A stretch of 46,231 bases of DNA from Pseudolabrys sp. (GTDB lineage: Bacteria > Pseudomonadota > Alphaproteobacteria > Rhizobiales > Xanthobacteraceae). The stretch lies in the NCBI GenBank assembly GCA_019635575.1, contig JAHBZF010000012.1:1-46231 (forward strand), written 5' to 3'. Below are positions 13,881-22,822 of this stretch, piece by piece. How positions within the stretch are numbered: the stretch's first letter is position 1; the number at the start of each line of letters is the position of its first letter. Made by a program: the position numbers and the translations under genes. The notes under the pieces are model-generated. The model did not search any database. It was given only the letters and a program-made list of their open reading frames with translations, and had not been told where the DNA came from.

Positions 13881-16697
13881 TCAAACCGCGCGCAGCACCG
13901 GCCGCTTCTTCGACTTGCGACCTGTATTGAAAGCTTCCGGCAGCGCGTCGACCGGCATCGGGCGGCCGAACAGATAGCCCTGCACCTCGTCGCAACCCTC
14001 GCTGCGAACCATGTCGAGCTGTTCGTCGGTCTCAACACCTTCGGCGGTCGTGACCATGCCAAGATTCTTGCTGAGGTTGATGATCGCGCGCACGATCATC
14101 TTCGAGCCTTCGGCGGCGGTCAGGTCGCGCACGAACGAGCGGTCGATCTTGATCTTGTCGAACGGGAAGCTGCGCAGATAGCTCAACGACGAATAGCCGG
14201 TGCCGAAATCGTCGAGCGCGATGCGCACGCCGAGTGCGCGCAGCTCATGCAGCGTGGCGAGCGTGGCGGTGTTGTTGGCGAGCAGCACGGATTCGGTGAT
14301 TTCCAGTTCCAGCCGCTGCGCCGGCAGACCGGATGCGGTCAGCGCGTTACGCACCGCCTGCACCAGGCCGGGGTTGCGGAATTGCATCGGCGAGACGTTG
14401 ACGGCCACCTTCATGCCGGACGGCCAGCGGCTCGCGTCCTCGCAGGCGCGGCGCAGCACCCACTCGCCGAGCCGCGTGATCTCGCCGATATCCTCGGCAA
14501 TGGTGATGAAGCTGTCGGGCGAGATCAGGCCGTTGACCGGATGCCGCCAGCGCACCAGCGCCTCGCAGCCGCTGAAGCGGTTCTTGTCGAGATCGAAGAT
14601 CGGCTGGTGGAATACTTCGAGTTCCCCGTTGTCGATCGCGTTGCGCAGGTCGAGTTCGATCGCGCGGCGCGCCTGCAACCGCGCGTCCATCTCCGCCTCG
14701 AAGAAGCGCCAGGTGCCGCGGCCTTCGCTCTTGGCGCGGTAAAGCGCGACGTCGGCGCTCTTGATCAGCTTCTCGCTCGACGCGCCATCGCTGGGGGCGA
14801 TCGAAATGCCGACGCTGCAGCCGATGGTGATCCGGTGGCCGTCGATTTCGAACGGTTCGGAGATCGCATTGATGATCCGGCGCGACAGCAGCGCCGCATC
14901 TTCCGGATAGGACACCTGGGTCTGCACGACCGCGAATTCGTCGCCGCCGAGGCGGGCGATGGTGTCGACCTCGCGGATGCAGCCGCGCAGGCGTGCCGCG
15001 ACCGCGACCAGGAGCTTGTCGCCGACCGGGTGGCCGAGCGTTTCATTGATCGCCTTGAACTTGTCGAGGCCGACGCACAGCACGGCGAAGCCGATGCCGC
15101 GGCCGGATTGCGCCAGCGCATGCTCGACGCGCTCGCGGAACAGCGACCGGTTCGGCAGATCGGTAAGGGTGTCGTGGCGCGCCATGAAGGCGATGCGGGA
15201 TTCGGCGCGGCGCTGCTCGGTGATGTCGTCGTAGGTGGCGACCCAGCCGCCGTCGCTGGTGGTCTGCTGCGCGATCGAGATCACCCGTCCGTCGGCCAGC
15301 TCCTGGAAATACGGTCCCACTTCGCCGCTGCGCAGATGCCGCTCGCGATCCTCGACGATCTGCGCGAGGGTGCGGCCGCCGTAATTACCGGCGGCGACAC
15401 TGAGCATCAGCATGTCGTCATAGCTGATGCCGGGACGGATGAGTTGCGGCGACAGATTGAAAATCTCGCAATAGCGCCGGTTGACCACTTGCAGGCGGTT
15501 GTCGCGGTCGAAGAAACACAGACCTTGCGACATGTTGTCGAGCGCCGCGTCGAGCCGCAGATTGGTGTCGCGCAGTTGCGTCTTCTGCTCTTTCAGCGTG
15601 GTGATGTCGCCGAACATGACGATGCTGCCGCCGTCATGGGTGCGGTTGTTGCTGACGCGCAGCCAGCGCCCGTCGGGCAGGCGTGCTTCGTCGGTGCCGA
15701 ACGCCGACGTGATATGGTCGAGGAGATCGCGATCTTCGCGCAGATAGTCGATCGCCTGCGAATTGGCGAGGCGAAGCTGTCCGTTCGGCCCGAGCAGGAT
15801 GATGCCTTCGCGCGAGCTTTCCAGCGATTCCGCGAGCTGCGTCTGCGCCGAACGGCGTTCGGAAATCTCGCGTTCGACCATGGCGCGGATATTGTCGCGC
15901 ATGGTGCCCATGGATTCGAGCAGCGCGCCCAATTCGTCGTGCGCGCCGACCGGGATGGTAACGTCGAGATCGCCGTCGGCGATCCGTTTCGCAACCCGTG
16001 ATGCGACGGCAACCGGACCGATGATCCGCTTGGCCAGCAGCCAGGAGACGATGGCCGCCAGCAGCAGCGCGAGCGCGGTGCCGATCATGTTGAGACGGAC
16101 GTCGCGGGCGACGGTTTCCAGAGCCTCCTGGCGATAGAGGAAGCCATCGCCGGCGGTATAGTTCACCAGCAGGTCGATCTGCTGGTTGACGGTCTCGGCA
16201 TATCGGTCGATTTCGACCCAGGCATCGGGCGGGGCAGCATTTTCGTGCAGCTTGGTCCGCAGCTTGCTCCACGTCGCCGCCGCTTCCTTGACATTGGCTG
16301 CGGCTTCCGTGGCGCGTTTGGAGTGCGAGCGCTCGGCCGCGACCGCAAGATCGTCGTTGAGCGTGTCGATCAGCTTCTCGATCTGGTCGTCGAGAATGGC
16401 GCGGGCTTTCTCGTCCTTGTTGGTCTCGCGGCGGAGAAATGCTGCCTGGATCGCAGCGAAATCCGCCGCTGCGGCGCGCGCATAGTTGATCGACATCAGC
16501 GTTTCGTCGAACGTCTTGGTAACCAGCGTGCCGGCGTTGCGGATGCCATAGATCGCGTAGGCGCCCAGCGTCGCGGTGATCATGCCGATCGCCAGGAACG
16601 CGACCAGAATCCGGCTGCGAATCGTCCCGCGGCGCCCATGCAGACGCGCGTGCAGCGATCGGGTGATCTCGGTCGACATCGGCCGCGGTTCCATCAT
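13881..16697 (-). CDS. Membrane GGDEF-EAL signalling protein with HAMP and PAS domains
   Basis: A 938-residue inner-membrane c-di-GMP enzyme. Transmembrane helices lie at about 29-51 and 204-224, enclosing a periplasmic four-helix sensor. A HAMP region (225-278) follows, then a PAS-like region (290-370), a second PAS (382-500), GGDEF (about 503-665) and EAL (about 680-930). The diguanylate cyclase motif GGDEF at 584-588 is intact, with an inhibitory RxxD site at 575-578. The EAL domain keeps CEALVRW (E712), LEITESVL, ALDDFGTGYSSLSYL and AEGVET, so both activities look competent. Start ATG 16697 is taken; ATG 16679 is possible. It ends three bases from the convergent badA gene and appears to be transcribed alone. 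The signal sensed is unknown. Confidence 0.9.
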   Translation of the reverse strand: MMEPRPMSTEITRSLHARLHGRRGTIRSRILVAFLAIGMITATLGAYAIYGIRNAGTLVTKTFDETLMSINYARAAAADFAAIQAAFLRRETNKDEKARAILDDQIEKLIDTLNDDLAVAAERSHSKRATEAAANVKEAAATWSKLRTKLHENAAPPDAWVEIDRYAETVNQQIDLLVNYTAGDGFLYRQEALETVARDVRLNMIGTALALLLAAIVSWLLAKRIIGPVAVASRVAKRIADGDLDVTIPVGAHDELGALLESMGTMRDNIRAMVEREISERRSAQTQLAESLESSREGIILLGPNGQLRLANSQAIDYLREDRDLLDHITSAFGTDEARLPDGRWLRVSNNRTHDGGSIVMFGDITTLKEQKTQLRDTNLRLDAALDNMSQGLCFFDRDNRLQVVNRRYCEIFNLSPQLIRPGISYDDMLMLSVAAGNYGGRTLAQIVEDRERHLRSGEVGPYFQELADGRVISIAQQTTSDGGWVATYDDITEQRRAESRIAFMARHDTLTDLPNRSLFRERVEHALAQSGRGIGFAVLCVGLDKFKAINETLGHPVGDKLLVAVAARLRGCIREVDTIARLGGDEFAVVQTQVSYPEDAALLSRRIINAISEPFEIDGHRITIGCSVGISIAPSDGASSEKLIKSADVALYRAKSEGRGTWRFFEAEMDARLQARRAIELDLRNAIDNGELEVFHQPIFDLDKNRFSGCEALVRWRHPVNGLISPDSFITIAEDIGEITRLGEWVLRRACEDASRWPSGMKVAVNVSPMQFRNPGLVQAVRNALTASGLPAQRLELEITESVLLANNTATLATLHELRALGVRIALDDFGTGYSSLSYLRSFPFDKIKIDRSFVRDLTAAEGSKMIVRAIINLSKNLGMVTTAEGVETDEQLDMVRSEGCDEVQGYLFGRPMPVDALPEAFNTGRKSKKRPVLRAV

Positions 16698-16825
16698 CCC
16701 ATTGCCCGTGGGATCAGGTCCGAAAATGGCCGGGAACGCCTTAAATTGGCGTGTGGAGAAAGCGCTTCTTGGTGAGATTGTTAACGCCGGCTTAACCGGC
16801 CGGTCCGACAGTGGGGATCGCCCAA

Positions 16826-17224
16826 ATGACGCGGAGGCTCTCGGGTTTGCGGTTCAAAAGCTCCAAAACCCCGATTTTAGGGCGGTTCGGATGCCGCCGC
16901 CTCGCGGTGGCAACGGTCGCTGTGGCTCTTGCCGGCGGCGCGATCACCGGTCTGGCGCTGGCCGATGTGGTCCAGTCCGTCTCGCAGAAGGGCCGGGAGT
17001 TCCGGCCCGGCGAGATTACCATCAAGCGGGGCCAGTCGATTGCCATCGTCAACGACGACGCCGATCTGCTGCATCATGCCTATCTGCGGACCACCGCCTT
17101 CAGCTTCGATTCCGGCGACCAGAAGCCGGGCGCACGTTTCGAGGTGGCGTTTACCGAGGCGGGGACCTTCACGGTCCGATGCGCCATCCATCCCAAGATG
17201 AAGCTCGTCGTCACCGTTCAGTGA
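16826..17224 (+). CDS. Periplasmic cupredoxin (plastocyanin-like)
   Basis: A 132-residue single-domain blue-copper-type protein. The N-terminus has a basic stretch, then a hydrophobic segment (about 29-47) ending ALAD, which acts as a signal peptide or anchor. The mature part is about 85 residues with a type 1 copper set: His in DLLHHAYL, then Cys in VRCAIH, His in CAIH and Met in PKMKL. ATG 16826 is chosen over GTG 16811 five codons upstream. It likely carries electrons in the periplasm, perhaps to the di-heme peroxidase encoded nearby, but no direct partner is adjacent. It is convergent with the DoxX-like gene. Confidence 0.85.
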   Translation: MTRRLSGLRFKSSKTPILGRFGCRRLAVATVAVALAGGAITGLALADVVQSVSQKGREFRPGEITIKRGQSIAIVNDDADLLHHAYLRTTAFSFDSGDQKPGARFEVAFTEAGTFTVRCAIHPKMKLVVTVQ

Positions 17225-17241
17225 CGCGCCGGATACGGCGA

Positions 17242-18297
17242 TTACAGGATCGCCGTTTTGAACAGCAGCGCGTGGCTGGCGTAGTAGATCATCAGATATG
17301 CCGCGAGCGAGGCGGCGAAAGCCGGTGGCAGCAGCCACGGCGCGCGGCGTTCCACCGTCACCACCTTGTCATCCGCGATGATCGCGAACAGCACGGCGAT
17401 GATCGCTGAGTGGCCGATCACGTCGATCTTGCCGAACTCGAAGCAAGCGCTGATGAACATGCCTGCCAGCATGATCGCGGCGCAGCGGCGTACCAGCGGC
17501 GTCCACAGGAGCGAGAACGCGAGCGCGAATTCGATGACGCCGGCGGCGCGCATATAGAACTCAGGGTCGAAGCCGAGCGCGAGCCGCGAATGTTCGTTGA
17601 ACAGCGGGAAGCTCCACTCCGGATAAGCCCATTTTTCGATCGAGGCCCACATCAGAGTGATCGCCGCGCCATAACGGATCACGTCGACCGGACGCACGCC
17701 GAACAGATCGCGGCGCAGGCCGACCAGCCCGAAGTAGAGCGCGACGCTCAGGAAGATCGGATAGTCGGCGAGATGAAACACGCCGTAATTCCATACGGCG
17801 ATGCCGAACAGGACGACGATGCCGAGCCCCGACAGCGGCAGCGTCACGCGCGACATCATGCCGGCGGCGATCGCGAGCTGCAGCAGGGGAATCCAGGTCG
17901 ATGAGGTTTTCAGCTCCGGCGTCAGGATGATGCCGCCAAGCGCCCACAGCGATACGAAGAAGAATCCGGCGACCGCGCGCATCACCAGTTCGGTGTTGTC
18001 GCGCAGAACCCGGGTGATGCGGTTGAGGCCGTTGATCATCGCCACGCCGACCGGCGTGCCTTCGAGGAAGGTGCCGGACAACAGGAACAGCATCGCTGCC
18101 GCTACCAGCAGCTCGAAATCCGCGCACAGCACGTTCTCGAGACCGCGCGGCTGACCGGCGACGTCATAGGCGCAGAACCATTTGACGTGGGCTTGCGCGG
18201 CTTCGGCGGTCACGGTCGCCAGCAACGTTCCGAGTGCAACGGTGAGAAGAGAGTGCCGCCAGCCGCGCCGAGGCGCGATGATCATATGGTTAATCAT
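17242..18297 (-). CDS. DoxX-like multi-pass membrane protein of unknown function
   Basis: A 351-residue integral membrane protein. An N-terminal signal-like helix (about 15-36) is followed by an exported AHVKWFCAYDVAGQPRG segment, then about eight hydrophobic helices. The second half contains IRYGAAITLMWASIEKWAYPEWSFPL and FYMRAAGVIEFALAFSLLW, which resemble the DoxX/DoxD core. ATG 18297 and 18285 are both possible. The gene lies between the cupredoxin and a small ORF and on the same strand as the di-heme peroxidase, 394 bases away. A role in periplasmic redox or a respiratory side chain is possible. I cannot assign a reaction. Confidence 0.75.
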   Translation of the reverse strand: MINHMIIAPRRGWRHSLLTVALGTLLATVTAEAAQAHVKWFCAYDVAGQPRGLENVLCADFELLVAAAMLFLLSGTFLEGTPVGVAMINGLNRITRVLRDNTELVMRAVAGFFFVSLWALGGIILTPELKTSSTWIPLLQLAIAAGMMSRVTLPLSGLGIVVLFGIAVWNYGVFHLADYPIFLSVALYFGLVGLRRDLFGVRPVDVIRYGAAITLMWASIEKWAYPEWSFPLFNEHSRLALGFDPEFYMRAAGVIEFALAFSLLWTPLVRRCAAIMLAGMFISACFEFGKIDVIGHSAIIAVLFAIIADDKVVTVERRAPWLLPPAFAASLAAYLMIYYASHALLFKTAIL

Positions 18298-18516
18298 CGA
18301 AAAACACGGTTACTGATTTACGATCTGTTTAGTATAGCGCGCCGCGGCCTTTAGCGTGGTTTTGATTTGCTTTGTAGTTAATTGTGAAGCGATAGCGCGA
18401 GGTGATCGCGCATAACGCTGCGCGAAGTTCCCGTGGATTACCTGCAATTTTAGCGATCGGGGAAACGGCTCCTCAGCACCCACGTTGTACAGTGAGCACA
18501 TGTGGAGGGGAGCGTG

Positions 18517-18678
18517 ATGACTGGCGTTCTTGGGATAATTGGAACTTTGATCAGCCCGGCGCTGGCCGGCGCATCGCTGCGCTGGACGGTAAGCCGTGAA
18601 GCTCTGGAAAATGCGAGCGCCGTGTGCCTCGTCGCCGGGCTTGGCCTGGTGGGTGCGGCGCTGCCCTGTCTCTGCTGA
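18517..18678 (+). CDS. Small hydrophobic ORF, 53 residues
   Basis: It encodes a 53-residue protein beginning MTGVLGIIGTLISPALAGAS, with a second hydrophobic stretch (about 36-50) ending in CLC. Both halves could insert in the membrane or form a hairpin. A strong ribosome site, GGAGGGGAG (18504-18512), stands four bases before ATG 18517, and GTG 18514 is directly in front. It ends 12 bases from the convergent peroxidase gene. No family is recognised. The ribosome site and hydrophobic pattern favour a real gene, but the length leaves chance open. Confidence 0.45.
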   Translation: MTGVLGIIGTLISPALAGASLRWTVSREALENASAVCLVAGLGLVGAALPCLC

Positions 18679-18690
18679 GCCGATGTTTGG

Positions 18691-19803
18691 CTAGCGGACC
18701 GGGGTAGTTCCGGCGGCCGGTGTGGGCTCCGGCGCCCCCGGCTTCGCGGTCAAGGTCCGCAGAAAAGCCACCAGATCGTTCTTTTCGCGCCGGGTCAGGT
18801 GTAGCGGGCGGATTTCGTCCGAGCGGCTCGGCCGGTCGATCCCGCCTTTGTCATACAGCGCGATCACGTCCTGCAATGACGCCACTGCGCCGTCGTGCAT
18901 ATACGGCGCGCGCCGATCGATCTCGCGCAAGGTCGGCACCTTGAACGCGTAGCGTAGCTTTTCCGATTGCGGGAACATGCGGCCGCGGCCGATGTCGCCG
19001 CCGCTCGCGCTGCCGATATCGTGGAATGAGCCATCGGTGAAGGACGGGCCACTGTGGCAGGCGGCGCAATTGGCCTTGCCGTTGAACAGCACAAAACCAC
19101 GCTTGGCGGAGCGGTTGATGGCGCGCTCGTCACCCTTGATCCAGCGGTCGAACGGGGCGTCGCGGAAGGTGATGGTCCGCTCGAAGGTGGCGAGCGCCAG
19201 CTCGATCTTGCGCTGGGTGATCTCGGGCGTCTCGAAAGCATCGGCGAATAGCGGGCTGTAGTCCGGGTTTTCATTGACCCGGCGCACGGCTTCCTCGGCC
19301 GACGGCATTCCCATATTGCCGGGGCTGAGGATCGGCGTGAACGCCACGGATTCCAGATCCGGAAATTTGCCGTCCCATCCAAGGACCGGCACCGACCAGA
19401 TATCGATCAGAGTTGGCGTGCGCAGCGGCAGCGTCTGGCCGTTCACCCCGAGCGCGCGGGCGCGGCCGTCGGCCCAGGCCAGCGACGGCTGATGGCAGGT
19501 GCCGCAGGAATGGGTGCGTGGGCCGGACAGCGCGGTATCGAAGAACAGCTTGCGGCCCAGCGCGGCCTTGGCGTCGCTGAACGGGTTGTCCGGCGGGAAC
19601 TCCGCCTTGGCGGGGCGCCGATAAAGCGCCTTGAGCTTGGCCAAACTGGATGAGCCGGCAGACGAGTTCGCAGCCGTGGCGGCAGTCCGTCCCTCAGGGG
19701 CGGCATCCACGCCACGATTCAACCAGATCACAGATGCGAGCGGTAATAGAACCGCGATTGCAAGGCGATAGCGCACGGCTTTCCATCGCTGCTTTGATGG
19801 CAA
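18691..19803 (-). CDS. Di-heme cytochrome c peroxidase (CcpA/MauG family)
   Basis: A 370-residue periplasmic protein with an N-terminal signal segment (about 12-29). Two c-heme sites are present: CGTCH at 100-104 and CAACH at 246-250. Family motifs FPPDNPFSDAKAALGRKLFFDTALS, ILSPGNMGMP and APYMHDGAVASLQDVIALYDKGG are visible. Classical members reduce hydrogen peroxide using cytochrome c or cupredoxin electrons; MauG-like members oxidise proteins. Substrate is unassigned. The longest frame begins at TTG 19803 with no clear ribosome site; GTG 19776 is an alternative that keeps the signal peptide. The C-terminus is a proline/alanine-rich tail. The nearby cupredoxin could be its electron donor. 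Confidence 0.9.
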   Translation of the reverse strand: MPSKQRWKAVRYRLAIAVLLPLASVIWLNRGVDAAPEGRTAATAANSSAGSSSLAKLKALYRRPAKAEFPPDNPFSDAKAALGRKLFFDTALSGPRTHSCGTCHQPSLAWADGRARALGVNGQTLPLRTPTLIDIWSVPVLGWDGKFPDLESVAFTPILSPGNMGMPSAEEAVRRVNENPDYSPLFADAFETPEITQRKIELALATFERTITFRDAPFDRWIKGDERAINRSAKRGFVLFNGKANCAACHSGPSFTDGSFHDIGSASGGDIGRGRMFPQSEKLRYAFKVPTLREIDRRAPYMHDGAVASLQDVIALYDKGGIDRPSRSDEIRPLHLTRREKNDLVAFLRTLTAKPGAPEPTPAAGTTPVR

Positions 19804-19886
19804 GATGCGGGAATGGACTTAACAAACGGTTGCTGCCGGCTTTTATCGATTGGCTGAAGAGAATGCTTCAGGAATCCGCCGGTAAC

Positions 19887-19913
19887 AAAAAGCCGCCCCG
19901 AAGGGCGGCTTTT
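19887..19913 (-). terminator. Rho-independent terminator of the hyuAB-SBP operon
   Basis: Arms AGCCGCCC and GGGCGGCT around CGAA, flanked by A-run and T-run on both sides. It lies 40 bases past the stop of the minus-strand solute-binding gene and upstream of the peroxidase start. Confidence 0.92.
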
Positions 19914-19953
19914 CGTCGTTATGGGCCATAACCCTTTTAGGGGCGTGACTGGA

Positions 19954-21165
19954 TTACTTGCCGATCGTGCAGGCCGGGTCCGGCGGGCCGAACGCGTCCT
20001 CGCCTTTGATGGTGGCCAGGATCTTGTAGTAGTCCCACGGCGCCTTGGATTCCTCCGGCGTCTTCACCTGCACCAGCACCAGATCGTGCACCATCAGACC
20101 GTCTTCGCGCAGCTTGCCGTTGCGGGAGAAGAAGTCCTCGATCGGCTTCTCGCGCATCTTGGCGGCCACCTTCAGCGGAGCGTCGGTGCCGGAGTCCTTC
20201 ACCGCTTGAAGGTAGTGCGTTACCGATGAGTAGACGCCGGCCTGCCACATTGTCGGCATCCGGTTCATCTTCTCGAAGTAGCGCTTCGACCAGGCGCGGG
20301 TCTTGTCATCCATGTCCCAGTAGAACGACGTGGTGAGGACGAGGCCCTGCGCGGTTTTGAGACCGAGCGCGTGGATGTCGGTGATCAGCACCAGCAGGCC
20401 GGCGAGCTGCTGGCCGCCCTTGATGATGTTGAACTCGGAGGCGAGTTTGATCTCGTTGGTGTTGTTGGGCGGGCCGCCGGCGATGCCGATCACCTGCGCT
20501 TTCGATGCCTGCGCCTGCAGCATGAACGACGACAGTTCAGGCGCCGCGAACGGCGGCTTCACCGAGCCGACTACCTTGCCGCCGTTGGCGTTGATCACTT
20601 CGCTCGCGTCCTTTTCCAGCGAATGGCCGAACGCGTAATTGTCGGTGATGAAGAACCAGCTCTTGCCGCCGCGCTTGGTGATTTCCTTGGCGGTGCCGAC
20701 CGCGAGCGCGCGAGTGTCGAACACCCACTGGATCGCGTAGGGCGTGCAGAATTTCCCGTGGAAGTCGGTCGAGCCGGTGGAATGGGTGATGAAGAGCTTC
20801 TGTTTTTCCTTGGCGACGTTCTGCACGGCGAGGCCAACCGACGAGACCGGCACGTCGACGATCAGGTCCACCTGATCGACGTCGTACCAGCGCCGCGCGA
20901 TGCCGGCGCCGACGTCAGGCTTGAGCTGATGGTCGGCAAAGATCAGTTCGATCGGCTTGCCGTTGACCTTGCCGCCGAAATCGTCGACGGCCATCTGCGC
21001 GGCGGTCACTGAGCCTTGTCCGGTCGGCGTCGAGGCCGGGCCGGACATGTCGGTCAACACGCCGATCTTCACTTTGTCGTCGGAGACCTGCGCTTGCGCG
21101 ACGCTTGCAAGCGACACCCCGAGCAGCAGGCCGGTCAAGCCTGCCGCGATACTTCCACTCCGCAT
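19954..21165 (-). CDS. Branched-chain-amino-acid-type ABC solute-binding protein (1)
   Basis: A 403-residue periplasmic binding protein of the LivJ/type I superfamily. The signal peptide is MRSGSIAAGLTGLLLGVSLASVAQAQ. Motifs include KIGVLTDMSGP, GKPIELIFADHQLKPDVG and an aromatic-lined second lobe with ITDNYAFGHSLEKDA. Start ATG 21165 has GGGAGGAAA upstream. The gene lies about 104 bases downstream of hyuB and is probably in the same operon. Members of this subgroup often bind aromatic acids rather than amino acids. It may feed the Liv permease encoded at 31721-35072, as no permease is adjacent. The ligand is unknown. Confidence 0.88.
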   Translation of the reverse strand: MRSGSIAAGLTGLLLGVSLASVAQAQVSDDKVKIGVLTDMSGPASTPTGQGSVTAAQMAVDDFGGKVNGKPIELIFADHQLKPDVGAGIARRWYDVDQVDLIVDVPVSSVGLAVQNVAKEKQKLFITHSTGSTDFHGKFCTPYAIQWVFDTRALAVGTAKEITKRGGKSWFFITDNYAFGHSLEKDASEVINANGGKVVGSVKPPFAAPELSSFMLQAQASKAQVIGIAGGPPNNTNEIKLASEFNIIKGGQQLAGLLVLITDIHALGLKTAQGLVLTTSFYWDMDDKTRAWSKRYFEKMNRMPTMWQAGVYSSVTHYLQAVKDSGTDAPLKVAAKMREKPIEDFFSRNGKLREDGLMVHDLVLVQVKTPEESKAPWDYYKILATIKGEDAFGPPDPACTIGK

Positions 21166-21269
21166 TGTCGTTTCCTCCCGGTCTGTTTTGTCATTGTTGA
21201 TTCAGTCTTGAGCTGATTCCGTCTTGAACGCATCGGATGCCGTCACGAGAGAGCGGTGCGGTAGATGTC

Positions 21270-22817
21270 TCAGGCTGCGCCGTATCCCCCGCCGCCCGGT
21301 GTTTCCAGGGTGACCTGGTCATCGGGCTTCATCACCATTTTGCGAGCTTCGCTCACCGGCTTGCCGTTGACAAGAAAGCGTCCGGCCGCGCCCGGTTTGC
21401 CGCCGGCCAGGCCCTCGGGGGCGAGGTCGGTGCGGCTCGCCACCGTGTTGAGCAGCCAGTCGGTGTTGGTCCGCATCGTCCACTGGATGATCTGCCCGTC
21501 GCCGCCCGGCGAGGCGCCGGCGCCGCCGGAGCCTTCGCGCAATTCCTTGCGGGTGAACAGGATCGGCATCGAGGCTTCCAGCACCTCGATCGGCACCGCG
21601 GCGACGCCGGTCGGATAGCAGGTGGCCGACGGGCCGGGTTTGGTCTGCCGTGCGCCCATGCCGCCGGAATAGTTGAACATCGACGAGGTGAAGGGGTCGC
21701 CGCGGTCGTCGCGGCCCTGGATCTGGATGGTCCAGACCGCGCCCGAGCCCTCGGCCAGAACGCGCTCCGGCATCACATGATAGAGCGCCTTGAGGATCGG
21801 CATCGGCACATACATGCCGACGACGTGGCGGGCATTCACCGGCACCGGATACTTGCAATTGACGATGCAGCCTTCCGGCGCGACCACCTTGATCGGCGCG
21901 AGGCTGCCGAAATTGTTCGGCAGTTCGGGATCGAGGCAGGAGCGGATCGCGAAGGTCGAATAAGCGTGGGTGTAGTTCATCACCACGTTGATGCCGTAGG
22001 GGCTTGGCCCCGAACTGCCGGCGAAATCGATGGTGATCTCGCCGAGCTTCGGATCGATCGTCACGGCGGTCTTGAGCGTGATCACGTCGCCGCCCGGCAC
22101 GTCGAACGAGCTTTCGCCGTGATAGGTGCCGGCCTTGAGCTTGCGGATCGATTCCCGCGTCGCCTTCTCCGAGCGCGAGATGATCTCTTCCGACAGTTCG
22201 TCGATGTCTTCGTAACCCTGCCGGTCGAGCAGCGCGGACAGCCGCTTGCCGGCGAGCTTGGCGCTCGACACCTGCGCCGCGAGGTCGCCGAACACATGAT
22301 CCGGCGTGCGCACGTTGCGGCGGATCATCTCGAACAGCGTCTTGTTCGGCTCGCCCGCATCGTAGAGCTTGAGCATCGGGATCCACAGGCCTTCCTCGTG
22401 CACGTCCCGCGCGCCCGCGCCGACGCCGTAACCGCCGATGTCGGTGTGGTGGATGGTCGAGCCGAAGAAGCCGATCAGCTTGCCCTTGTGGAACGCGGGC
22501 AGCATCACCGTGATGTCGAAGAAGTGTCCCGCCGACAGCCACGGATCGTTGGTGATGAGGACGTCGCCTTCGCGCAGCGTCTGCGTCGGGAATGCCTCGA
22601 CGAAATGCTTGCCGGCGGCGGCGAGCGAATTGATGTGGCCCGGCGTGCCGGTCACCGCCTGCGCCACCATGCGGCCGCGCTTGTCGAACAGCGCGTTGGC
22701 GAGGTCGCCCGCTTCGCGCACGATCGGCGAGAAGGCGATGCGCTGCAGCGCCTTCGCCTGCTCGCTGACGATGCTGATGATGTTGCTCCAGACGATCTCG
22801 AGTTCGATGCCGTCCAT
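21270..22817 (-). CDS. hyuB: Hydantoinase B / oxoprolinase-family subunit (HyuB)
   Basis: A 515-residue partner of HyuA. The N-terminus LEIVWSNIISIVSEQAKALQRIAFSPIVREAGD matches the HyuB family, followed by the metal-site region TNDPWLSAGHFFDITVMLPAFHKGKLIGFFGSTIHHTDIGG in its usual order and a glycine-rich end. The start ATG 22817 has AAGGA about nine bases upstream and lies five bases past the hyuA stop. HyuAB pairs hydrolyse ATP to open cyclic amides (N-methylhydantoin, caprolactam). Related acetophenone and acetone carboxylases carboxylate ketones, but these need an extra small zinc subunit that is absent here. Context with ring-cleaving dioxygenase genes leaves both readings open. Confidence 0.9.
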   Translation of the reverse strand: MDGIELEIVWSNIISIVSEQAKALQRIAFSPIVREAGDLANALFDKRGRMVAQAVTGTPGHINSLAAAGKHFVEAFPTQTLREGDVLITNDPWLSAGHFFDITVMLPAFHKGKLIGFFGSTIHHTDIGGYGVGAGARDVHEEGLWIPMLKLYDAGEPNKTLFEMIRRNVRTPDHVFGDLAAQVSSAKLAGKRLSALLDRQGYEDIDELSEEIISRSEKATRESIRKLKAGTYHGESSFDVPGGDVITLKTAVTIDPKLGEITIDFAGSSGPSPYGINVVMNYTHAYSTFAIRSCLDPELPNNFGSLAPIKVVAPEGCIVNCKYPVPVNARHVVGMYVPMPILKALYHVMPERVLAEGSGAVWTIQIQGRDDRGDPFTSSMFNYSGGMGARQTKPGPSATCYPTGVAAVPIEVLEASMPILFTRKELREGSGGAGASPGGDGQIIQWTMRTNTDWLLNTVASRTDLAPEGLAGGKPGAAGRFLVNGKPVSEARKMVMKPDDQVTLETPGGGGYGAA

Positions 22818-22822
22818 GGGGT

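Noticed and set aside
14247-16001. Long plus-strand open frame opposite the GGDEF-EAL gene
   Set aside because: It is an antisense shadow in GC-rich DNA. The opposite strand encodes intact GGDEF and EAL motifs, and the plus-strand product is composition-biased with no domain.
18310-18501. 63-residue minus-strand ORF
   Set aside because: No ribosome site, no recognisable pattern, and it lies in a promoter-like AT-rich gap.
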